64,000 nucleotides of DNA from Angiostrongylus vasorum (taxonomy: Eukaryota > Nematoda > Chromadorea > Rhabditida > Metastrongylidae): NCBI GenBank assembly GCA_018806985.1, contig JADANN010000422.1:952001-1016000 (forward strand), given 5' to 3'. The position numbers were made by a program, and so were the translations under genes. Below, one piece after another: positions 45,306 through 55,363 of this stretch; the stretch's first letter is position 1; every line of letters starts with the position of its first letter. The notes below the pieces were generated by a model. It was not told the origin of the DNA, searched no databases, and was given only the letters and a program-made list of their open reading frames with translations.

Positions 45306-46366
45306 GAAGTTTTAAGGTCACCAAGCGGAGGTTTCATATGCTGGGAAGATTTTCTTCTGAAAGTTATAATTCTTACTGCTGTTTTATTCATCTTTGAATT
45401 CTTTAAAAAAATAGAAGATAAAGCGTCCATTGTTCAATAATCTCTGAGAGGTGTTCCATGCATTCTGCATCACAAACCATAATGAGGGGCGATTGAATGC
45501 GTATCGGGATTAGTGGGGATCTACCTACAATTGTATCAAGTCAGTGTGTTATTCCTTCTACACTCGCTGGGTAGCATTTCGCCGAATCCCGGATGGACCT
45601 CTTGGTGAACCAGACGGACAGGATCGAAGCATCAACCGATCTGGTGTTTACTGCAGTGTACCTGCAACTACTGTGCTACACATCACTCATCCAAAATCTC
45701 GTACTGTTTTATCTACCAATGCGAACGCATAGGTCTGTTTTCACATATCCTGTGTGACTGTAATGAAATGAGTGCCATTTTCCATTCAGCTGGTTGCAAT
45801 TTCAAGCTATTTGATTCGGAATGAGATACCAATTTTCGTTAATAAGTGTGTTATGTTTTATAGTGCTTTAACGGTACACTTATTCCAATTCCTAGCGTCA
45901 ATTTTCTTCTCATATCAAAGTGCGAAGAATTTCTTGGCAGCTTATGTCCCTCTAAGGCTCAGCATTTTAATCTACACCTTGACTTTCTGTCTCACTAAAG
46001 GTTTTGAAATTCTTTCAGCGGTTCTTTTCAGCTTTACAGAACGTGTCTCAACGAGAAAGCTCTAAATTACATTCTTTTTGCTAAATAATTGCGTGAAAGG
46101 AGTCAAACGGGTTTCTATTACTATGCCGGAAAAAGGTGTATGTGAGTACTCGATGAAATACCTGATCCATGAAGAAGGACTTAGAACGACAGAACCTCAA
46201 TGGACATTGGAGCCGCTCAGACTAAGAATCGCTTCAGACATTACCAGTAAGACAGATGAAAAGCACTTAATATTGTACAAGTGACAGAATTTCTTCGGTG
46301 TTATAACATATTTCAAAGCTTTATGAATGAAGACGTAACCAAGGTGTTTAAATTGATTGGTAAATG
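45306..46366. other. Spacer with one hydrophobic open frame
   Basis: A plus-strand frame at 45772-46065 (97 codons) is hydrophobic (VHLFQFLASIFFSY, LRLSILIYTLTFCL), suggestive of membrane segments, but no family, start context or splice sites support it as a gene. Confidence 0.2.
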
Positions 46367-49073
46367 TTAGATTCCTTTGTTTTCAACGACATAGTTGTTA
46401 CCAAAACTTGATCCTGGTGGAAATGTGGGACCATTTCCATTATAGACACCAATGATTCCGTTCATTCCGTTGCTTCCAGAGAACCCTCCAAAGTTTTCTG
46501 GGGGTCCTCCATTGCTTCCTAAGAATCCTTCATTGCTTCCTAGGAGTCCTTTTTCCTTGGAATCCTCCATAGTTTCCTGGGTATCCTTCATTGTTTTCTA
46601 GGAATCCTCCACAGTTTCCCGAGCATCCTCCATCGCCTCCTGGAAATTTCCTGTTTTCTTAACGACATGATATGACAGAATATAAAAGCATATTCGTAGA
46701 AAACCTATGTTGTCACCTCGAATTCCTTCCACATTGGTCAAATATTTTTTGCACTATGAAAGATGCAATCTCTTTCTGCTTCTCGTCCAGCTTGTTGAAC
46801 AATGCTTGATTTTTGCGGAGTAAACTGTCCATCGCCATTCTCTTAAATAACGACGCCCTTTTAAAATAGTGATGTCCTTTATGAAGCTTTTCTTAAAGGT
46901 CCTAGTACATGTGTTCTTTTTGGAGAAAAGGGTTACTTTGAATGGATCGAAAGAGAATATTGTCGAACGTCAGTTGTAAAAAAAATAGTAAGTGAAATCA
47001 GGAGCCTCTTCATTGGGATCTATCTCCTTTTTTTTAATTAGTAACCATGTGAACGAAATCTTTTCTCACTTTATTCTTGCCTATCTTTGTGTATTCTCTG
47101 AAGTACGTGGTGAGTGCTTTCATTAGTTTATTGATGGATCGCTCAAATTCTTCCTGTAGTCTTTTGTGCTCCTCAACGGAAGCTTTGTATTTATCCTGAA
47201 ATCGCAAAATTTCATCGCCCATTTTTCTAAATGGTAACTCTGCGTCGTTTACCTCAACACCATATTTTCTTGCCCAACGTTGCAGGGACTTCTCCATTTC
47301 GGAGATGGTTTGTGATGTTCTCTGAAAATAGTTGTAAACATAATAACGCTAGTGGTTCTATAATGACAATTTAGTTGCTGTGGTAATTCTTTATTGTTCG
47401 AATGATGACGTATTTTTTTTATGTCGCTTTCAAAGTAGATGCAAATCCTATTTGCTAAATTTGTTGATTTCCAATCCTGCCAACGCTTTACCGCGTCATT
47501 GTGGCTGGGAGGTGTTTCTGGGTGTCGGTCTACGATGAACAGCAGGTGTATTCATCTCTTCAGTCTAAGAAGGAGTGCGGCGTTTCTATTAGGAATCCCA
47601 GCTAAGAGTAAACCAATATCAGGATCCGCCACCATCCTCGTATCAAACTAGTCGCATGGTGGCAAATCTCCCTCTGACCCAAAAGGGTGACGACTATCTG
47701 AGTCGTGATGACCAGGGGTAGACTCTGGCCAGGCTCAGCTCGGGGCTCCTGGCAAACACAATGGCTAAGCCAGCAAAACTCCGAAAAAATGGAGAATATG
47801 CTGTAGCCCGCACAACCAGTGAGGACGGGCCGCCCAAATGTCCAAGTGCCCCCAGATGGTTTTCAATGCAATCACCGGTTAGATTTCAGGCGAAATCTGA
47901 GTTGGTATACGCAATGGAACAACTTTCTTGAAGTGTTTTCAAGACCTTCGTTCAAAGAATGTACCGCACGTCAGCGATTCTTTAATTTTTTGAAAATATT
48001 TCAAGAACGTTTCATTATCACATTACAGTATTGTGGCTGCCTCCTAACACTGGATGATAAAAGCTTTGGAGCAAACAATTGAGGGTAGTTTTCCTTCTGC
48101 ATGGATTCTGTGGCATGCTGTAGACTTTGTGCAACCATCAAAGTTGAAGTGATATCCTTACATCACAGCAAGATGTGCTGGACGTCCGATTGCCACTCAA
48201 AATTACTGTTAGAGGCATGTTAGGCTAATGAGAGTACGGCAGAGATTGCTGTTCTTCATAAATAACTTCTTTTTGAGATGAACGGCCCGAATATTTTTTT
48301 TTGGAACATTGGCGTTTTTTTCAATAGAATGTTTATTCCATGATGGCCAGCGTTCCAGAGGGTTCCATCTATCTATTTTTGATTGTTTTTCACTGTTGAA
48401 AGTATAAGGGCTGAAAATTGGATATGAGTTGGAGACGTCACAGTTTTAACCACTGCATTTCTTGTGTCCATATGCTTACAATCAATCCTGTTGCGGATTA
48501 TGCGACGGAACAGCGCTCCTACTTCGATTCAGTTAAGTCCCTCACTTTTTAGTGGGACGCTCCAATATTCAAAAAAACTGACAAAAAAAACTTTGAAACT
48601 TTCTCTTCTTTCTCCAACTTCTTTTTAGAAACTTCTCCAAACTTTTTGGTGCTCAAATGTTTAAGAAGAGTATGGAACTTTGACTGTCGCACCTGAACGA
48701 TTTTAAAGTATTCTGAAACAGCTTTTTGGGACAAGCCCGACAGGGAAGTTATGGTGAGAGTATCCTTGATGGCCCTCACGAGAATGGTCTGTGTAGTCGA
48801 TGTCCTGAAAAATACTGTCAGGATTGAGTTGTGCTAACAGAAAAGGCAAAAAAATGGAAGCGAAATCAATGACCGGGAATATTCTAAACTTTTGTTTCCA
48901 TAATTGCTTTGCATACTGTCCAGTTTTTTCCTCTTTCTAAAACTTTCACCATGGAAATAAAATTTGTTGAATTTATTTCGTCATGAAGAGAAAATACTTA
49001 CCTCATCATATGGGTTATTGCCAGGATAGGATAGCGCGTAACCAATGCATGAAAGGATTACTAAGGCTTTCAT
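46367..49073 (-). pseudogene. SXP/RAL-2-like secreted protein, pseudogene copy Z
   Basis: Exons (minus): 49002-49073 (MKALVILSCIGYALSYPG), 48693-48804, 47070-47321, about 46717-46970, 46367-46639. Exon 3 is fully open (WARKYGVEVNDAELPF, then KASVEEHKRLQEEF). Lesions: exon 2 has one extra C near 48746, shifting the frame before LSGLSQKAVSEY; the intron 3 acceptor AG is lost (AACTG|ACG at 46970); exon 4 has a gain and a later loss of one base, with TAG and TAA between; exon 5 gained one A near 46555. The Gly-rich tail (LGSNGGPPENF) is recognisable. Intron 2 holds a SINE-R copy. The gene may be dead or badly assembled; the acceptor loss favours dead. Confidence 0.75.
47466..47850 (+). repeat. 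SINE-R copy in intron 2 of pseudogene Z
   Basis: From CCAACGCTTTACCGCGTCAT to CACAACCAGTGAGGACGGGC and GTCCAAGTG; antisense to the host pseudogene. Confidence 0.75.
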
Positions 49074-49168
49074 GTTCTCCCTATAACGTATAAAATCCAT
49101 GAGTTCGTTATGATCTCGCGCAAAAACGTTGTTTTGTTTTATTTGTTTAGTATATCGGATAGGGCTAT

Positions 49169-49180
49169 CGATAATGATAA
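49169..49180 (-). promoter_or_regulatory. GATA-like motifs upstream of copy Z
   Basis: CGATAATGATAA on the plus strand, two GATAA sites, about 96-107 bases before the ATG at 49073. Confidence 0.45.
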
Positions 49181-50075
49181 AAAGAAATAGTGTATTAGAT
49201 GATGAGGATGCGAAATATTACTTACGGTTTTTAATGGCAGAGTTTGCTGATGATCTACTGAGAGAGAAAGCTGACCTGACGTGCACAGTATTATAAAGAC
49301 TGTAGTGATGTTTGTTCATATTAGAACTAATCAGCTGGATCTACAAACTCACCAGTCTTTGGAAATGATTCAGAATACGACGTTATCTGGTCATGCTAGA
49401 ATATCAGCAGCTGTGGACATACAGCAATTGGTAGTTATTGAGTCATTAAACTATGTTTTCATCATAATATACAAAGGAAAAAGTGTTTGACGATAATCAA
49501 TCCATTTGGAGTGTGTCATTCATTAAGCATCATTAGGTATCCTTGAAGTTCTTGAACGCATATTTGGCTCGAAGAGCGTATATAAGTGTTTCTGTCCTCC
49601 TAGAATAGTTCGTTACTAATTTATCCACTCTTATTAGACAGGGGCTTTGTGTGCGGAAAGCACGGGATTGAACCATCATTCGTGGTTGTGTGACAGGGCA
49701 GGTCTCAGCTAAATACTTCGCTACACACGTCTCTTAATTTTCGTCATGCGAATAGAAATATCGTTAAGAATCTAATGTATTTTGGTAAAAGTCCACTAAG
49801 AAGTACGACATCCTCCCCGTCATTGTAGCAAAAAATTATCACTAAATCTACCACTGCTCACTGCACTTTTTTGTAACAAGTCTAATTATTCAGCATTCCT
49901 TAAAAAAATTGATGAAGTAAGATTGTTCACCAGACCCTAACTGGAATATTGTCGCAATTTGCAATATACAGCAGCTAAGGGATTTCATAAAATTTTCGAG
50001 GTATGGATAATTAGTACAAAGCTTTTTAGACACAGCAATAAGCGTCTTGCATAGTTAAATACGAGAATCACCTCT
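49181..50075. other. Upstream flank of copy Z
   Basis: Includes the conserved distal block near 49400-49430. No gene recognised beyond it. Confidence 0.35.
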
Positions 50076-50079
50076 ATAA

Positions 50080-50285
50080 CAATCACAAGGACCTCGAGAT
50101 CTGAGCAAAACTCGGAACCTCAGGTGCCCTTCGAACCTGCAGTTACTCTTTCCGAAGGCTCACGTGTTATCCAATGCCCTTGCCTTAGCTCTCTCCCAGC
50201 TACTGTAAAAAAAAATAAAAAAACTCTCTCAGTTAGTTTTTTTTACTCTATCGGTGCCATCAGCAATCACCCCTAAAAAATGCGA
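50080..50285 (-). repeat. Degenerate tRNA-like foldback-family arm
   Basis: GAGATCTGAGCAAAACTCGG and CCTTCGAACCTGCAGTTACT, with TCGGTGCCATCAGCAATCAC at the inner side. More diverged than other copies. Confidence 0.5.
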
Positions 50286-50599
50286 CAGATTTGTAACGAA
50301 AGTGTGATGAATGTCTAGTTGTCTCTTGAGCGAGGAGAACGCGGTGAGTGCCGAGTTATTTTCTGGCCGATTTACGAGATTACAGGTAATGCAGGTTACA
50401 GAAGAACCCATGTGGAAGTAGATAGCTGAAATAAAAGGGGTTGCCGGAAAAGTTTGGGAATTTTGCGTTGTGGTTATTTGATGAGAATTCAAGATTTCTG
50501 AACCAATTCTGCTTCACGCGCAGCCTATACAATGCGGAGATAGGATTACTATAAGGTGTTTTACCAGCTTTGAAATACTGCGATAATTATTCAGATCCA
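50286..50599. other. No gene recognised
   Basis: A minus-strand frame (50229-50492) overlaps the repeat; no family recognised. Confidence 0.3.
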
Positions 50600-50838
50600 T
50601 CATGTTATCTATTCTATATTTTTCATGTTTTTTGATGAGATTGCACGAGGTTGATAAATGTATTTATTTTCGGCTAACGTTTTGACGTCTTCGTCTTCAT
50701 CAGAGCCGACGATCTGAGTCAAGAGTCCACGGTTCCTCCTCGTTTCGATGTGGCGTTTTCGTTTTCGTATCGAGTGGTGTCTTCCTCGGCGAACCATCAC
50801 TCGAATGAGGCATACTCATTCGGTGGTGCCCTTTTATG
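50600..50838 (-). mobile_element. Short hammerhead-bearing element (HH2 family), copy 3
   Basis: Minus-strand copy running from GCATAAAAGGGCACCACCG to AGCCGAAAATAAATACATTT and CAACCTCGTG. No coding capacity is evident. Confidence 0.6.
50672..50707 (-). ncRNA. Hammerhead-like motif, HH2 copy 3
   Basis: GGCT, perfect CTGATGA, stem II GACG-AAGA-CGTC, then AAAA (consensus GAAA), CGTT and AGCC pairing with GGCT. One core base is off consensus. Confidence 0.6.
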
Positions 50839-51344
50839 CAGGATGCTGATGGTTGATAGCTGTGATAGTCTTTTAATTTTCAATCAGGAGAAATAGAGTT
50901 TTTGAAATATCTGTATTTTTTGCTTGAGCTTGATTACTGTCTCTTCCAAGGTTTTGGGATTTCAAATCTCTTCCTTTGCAATCCACCTTCGCTGCTTGTT
51001 AATGTTTTTTTGTTTTTTTTGTTTAAGTAGGAGCGTCCAAGAGCTCTTCGTTTTGATTCTCACCATTTCGTTTCATATCATCATATATTTCGACGTATTT
51101 GTTCAAGGTTTGAACTGCGTGATCAGTCTAAAATGAGAAAAAGATCACTATAACAGTAGGAATAAATCAAATGACAAAGTTGAATGAATCGTACTTGCGT
51201 TACAACTTCAAAAAAATCGAGATTATAAGGAAACCCTGGAACGAATTGAGATGATTGCCTTCCTCTTGATTTCTTGTACTTGGTGCTAAATATTTTAGGA
51301 AGGATGCGATAAATCCACTTTCCTGGAAAGCTCAAAGCTTTGAT
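50839..51344. other. No gene recognised
   Basis: Nothing recognised. Confidence 0.35.
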
Positions 51345-51605
51345 AAAGCACAAAGGCTCTCGGTGTTGATCAGTTGCTGAGAGATGCCCTGAGCATTTGA
51401 CTTCATGAAGCCTCGTATTCAATGCATATCTGCGCTAAATAATGACTTGCAGTGGCACACCGGTGATTTGAGTCAGCGCTGCTATCCTCCCAACAATGGC
51501 ACCAATTTGTCAATCCCAGATGCATGGAAGTCTTAGTGAATCCATGACGCGGTACCAAGCCACGACCAGTTGTGTACAGCAGGGCGCTTCTAAGTAATCC
51601 CCCTT
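51345..51605 (-). repeat. tRNA-like SINE, SINE-T copy
   Basis: Antisense copy with CTCTCGGTGTTGATCAGTTG, GCTGCTATCCTCCCAACAAT and the GGTACCAAGCCACGACC end. The B box is degraded. Confidence 0.55.
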
Positions 51606-52250
51606 CACGCACCCCCAGAACAGTTCAAAGAAAAATCCCGTATATTTCCTATAAGCTTGAAAACGAAAAGTTGATCAACATCCGATTACTCAAATTAAAA
51701 CACGAATACCAGTCACTCTTATCTCGCACGCTACTTGTGACACCTTACCCCATGCAGCTGGACATTCTGTTTTAACGAAGAATCATGCATGTCTTAGCAA
51801 ATATTCCACTTGAGCAAATTGATAATTTAGCAAAATTCTCCGCCATTACAGTCTTAGTCGGCCACATTATAGTTTCGCTTAGTTGTCATCACTTCAGTTG
51901 TCGACCAAGACAGATCGGAACAGAGTTTACCACCTGAGAATTAGTCTGATAGAGGAACGGTAGTTATTCCATCTAATGGCATACTCAAATGGAACTGTTG
52001 GGCTCTTCCACAGCATCGGAGACGTTATGGGGGAATGAAACCTTTATCACATATCGACAACAAAGAGCATTGCTAACAACGACCAGGTGGTAAAGCAGTT
52101 GCCTTTATGAAGCGAAATGTAGAATAAAAATTTTCTGATGCCTCATTTGACAACAAAATATCTTCTACCATCTTTATACAGCGGCTCCATATTAAACACA
52201 CCATTTTTTGTGTTCGTTTTTTTCAATTCAAATTTATTCAATAGTCCAGT
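51606..52250. other. No gene recognised
   Basis: Nothing recognised. Confidence 0.35.
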
Positions 52251-52254
52251 TAGA

Positions 52255-52812
52255 AACACAATTTTAACCTTTTTGCTTACTGCCTACTATTTTTGATGGC
52301 AGGGTATATTGCGAAATATAACTTCAACGAAGCTGAGATATTTGCAAAACTCTGGACTGCAGGTGCCTATGGTGGGGAACGAACGCGCTATTGTCCTTTC
52401 CGGGGAGTAACGCCTTCACCACCACACCATGCAGGTCCTTCGTTTCGCCTGTCTCTCAGCTAGTTCTATCGATCTTTTTGCCATCAGCAATCACCCGTCA
52501 ACGGGATTGATCTGGGAGCCAAAATCGGCAACGAACCCAGTTAAGCTGAGGCTATAGTTATAATCACAATTTTAACCTTTTTGCTTACTGCCTACTATTT
52601 TTTGATGGCAGGGTATATTGCGAAATATAACTTCAACGAAGCTGAGATATTTGCAAAACTCAGAACTAGTTGAGAGACAAGCGAAACGAAGGACCTGCAT
52701 GGTGTGGTGGTGAACGCGTTACTCCCCGGAAAGGACAATAGCGCGTTCGTTCCCCACCATAGGCACCTGCAGTCCAGAGTTTTGCAAATATCTCAGCTTC
52801 GTTGAAGTCCAG
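52255..52812. repeat. Pair of tRNA-like foldback units, inverted
   Basis: An antisense full copy (52255-52600) is followed by a second start of the antisense end and then a sense arm (52665-52812: GACCTGCATGGTGTGGTGGT, then CAGAGTTTTGCAAATATCTC). The outer ends are reverse complements. It closely resembles 28895-29485. Confidence 0.7.
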
Positions 52813-53525
52813 TTAGATTTCCTTGTGAGAACATGAGGTAGATACCGTGAACTAAGCAGCGTTCATAGATACTCTTAGGCTGTGGTGCAAAGAGTACGTG
52901 CTGTAGTCTCTATTTGATCAGTAAACTTCTTTAGTGATTAGATAAGTTCCCGTGTCCATGCTAAAAAATATTATTCCTTGCCGGGTTTTAGCGCATTTTA
53001 GCAGTTATGGCATTTTCGCATTTTTGTTCATACAACTGTCATTAGCAGGCTAATTCTTCTTCGTTCATTTTCCTTCAATGTGCAGACCGAGTATAGGTAG
53101 CATGTTATATCGTTTTAAACCTTTGTGTTGCCGATATTAAATGGGGCATAAATGCTCAAATCAGAGTTAGATATGAAAAGCGATAACCATAGAATTACTC
53201 TATGTTTGGTTGTCAGTTATTCGTTTTCCCATTGATGTCGTGAAGAGCACGAATTTCGCTCAAATCCTAGCCGAGGCTAATTTGATGTTATGGAAGAGTC
53301 ATAAAAAAAATATTGGATTTTAAACCGTTGTTGATTAATTTACTAAGGCATCCACAGCAGGTATGTATGAAAATTTCACCTGATGTTGAGGATTAATCTA
53401 GGACCTCGATATCAGTGTTTTTTTAAAAAAGCGATATGTATTGACTAGGATGATCTAGGCTGTGCTTTTGCACTCAGTGATACTCAAAACAGTTTATATC
53501 AAATTAAAAAAATTAAATTTTTCTT
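52813..53525. other. No gene recognised
   Basis: Nothing recognised. Confidence 0.35.
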
Positions 53526-53529
53526 TCCT

Positions 53530-53910
53530 CCTAGAAGTTTACCGCCTCATCGTGGCCGGAAGGTGTTCCTGGGTGTCGAGCTCCGATATACAGCGGGGGT
53601 GATTCATCACCCTGATAGAGTCTCCCAAGATGAGAAGGAGTCCAACATTTCCATTAGGAAGCCTAGCTAAGAATAAACCAATATCAGGATCCACCACCGT
53701 CCTGCTATCAAAGTCGCATGGTGGCAAGTTTCCCTCTGACCCACAAGGGCTGCGACTGAGCTGAAGACGTGGGGGCAGACTTTGCTAGAGCCGATCTTAG
53801 GATTCCAGGGAACCACAATGGCTTTACCAGCAAATCTCCGAAAAATGGAGATTATTCTGGGGCCTGCACAAACACTGAGGACGGGGGCTGTTCAAGTATG
53901 AAGTAAGTAA
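53530..53910 (+). repeat. SINE-R copy
   Basis: From AAGTTTACCGCCTCATCGTG to GGCCTGCACAAACACTGAGG and GTTCAAGTATGAAGTAAGTA. Full length, slightly diverged. Confidence 0.75.
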
Positions 53911-54686
53911 GTATCACATTTATCTCCGTAGAACCTCTTCTTTCTACGTATTACATCTTCGCTTTGGACAAGTTTGAAGTTGCAGCGACTTGTACCAGCT
54001 GTATCATTTTCGACTTCATTTAATATGATATATAAAATCGTCCAGGTTTATGGAGCAACATATGATTAAGCCAAGTGTCCACGTTTTTCTAGCGTCATCC
54101 GAATTTTCGCAGAACAAAAATCGCCTATTAACGAAACTACCATCATAGGAAGTTTGCATCGCTTTTCTGTAAGCAAAGTCCAGCAACCGAATGCTTTAGA
54201 CGAACATAGGATTCAATCTTATTATAGTTCAGGGAATCCTTGTACATTAGTAACATAAGAATAAACTTCATTTTTAACCTGTCAAGCACTTGTGGCACTT
54301 CACTACCTTGTCGCCACTTGAAATTGTTCTTGGAGATCAGGCTGCTATGTTCAGCTGATGCGCACTTTTACCACAGTGCACTCCCATGTCGAAAAAAGAG
54401 CCCGACATTTCTATCTCGAAATCAATTATAAGTGAACGAGCGCAAAAAAATCACTGCGGTATTAACAAGAAGATCTGGGCAGACGGTATTTCGGCTGTCT
54501 AGACTCTGGGGAAAGGAAATTTTGAGCAACCAAAGTAACGCCACTCACATAGGAATTATAGTGAGGGTCATGCTATTCGTCGTGATTTCTAAAGGAACGC
54601 TTCTCAGCTAATCTGTCATGCGAAGGATAATAAAGGTCGTATTACCTTTATAAATCCTTTTTTATTAGTTTTCACTTCATTTTCAT
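53911..54686. other. No gene recognised
   Basis: Nothing recognised. Confidence 0.35.
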
Positions 54687-54689
54687 CCC

Positions 54690-55068
54690 AACGGTTTACC
54701 GCCTCATCGTGACTGGGTGTTCCTGCGTGCCGAACTGCGAAGTACAGCGAGGGATTCATCCTCTGGCAGTGTTCCACAAGCTGAGAAGGGGTCCGGCGTT
54801 TCCATTAGGAAACCTAGCTAAGAGTAAATCAATATCTGGATCCACCACCGCCCTGGTATCAAGGTCGCATGGTGACAAATCTCGATCTGATCCACAAGGA
54901 CTGCGACTGCCTGTGGTGGTGAAGACCTGGGGCAGACTTTGGCCAGGCTGACCTCGGGATTCCAGGGAATCACAATGGCTTAACCAGCAAATCTCCGAAT
55001 AATGGAGACTATGCTGGACCCGCACTAACCAGTGAGGACGGGCCATTAAAGTATCAAGTATCAAGTAC
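54690..55068 (+). repeat. SINE-R copy
   Basis: From CCAACGGTTTACCGCCTCAT to CCGCACTAACCAGTGAGGAC and AAAGTATCAAGTATCAAGTA, with a small tandem of ATCAAGT at the very end. Confidence 0.75.
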
Positions 55069-55363
55069 TCATTTTTTACAAGCATTTACTAACAAAGCGT
55101 AAAAAAAATGAATAAGAAATTTAACGAACAATAAATATGGAGCAGGTAACACATTTTACCTAGAACAACGTGCATTTCAATAGCGTCTGAATGAGATTCG
55201 AATATTCGAGTATGTTATACTTATAAACGGTTGCACAGGAATGGAATTGGCCCAAATCGGCAAAAGATTCATCATCATAACAATCTGATGTGTTCGTTGT
55301 TCAACTGTCAAAGACTATTACATAATTCTTTCCAATAAGGAGACGTTTTGCTCACTATCACTG

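Noticed and set aside
45772..46065. Hydrophobic 97-codon frame, possible receptor exon
   Set aside because: No motif, paralog or splice evidence; AT-rich DNA often yields hydrophobic frames.
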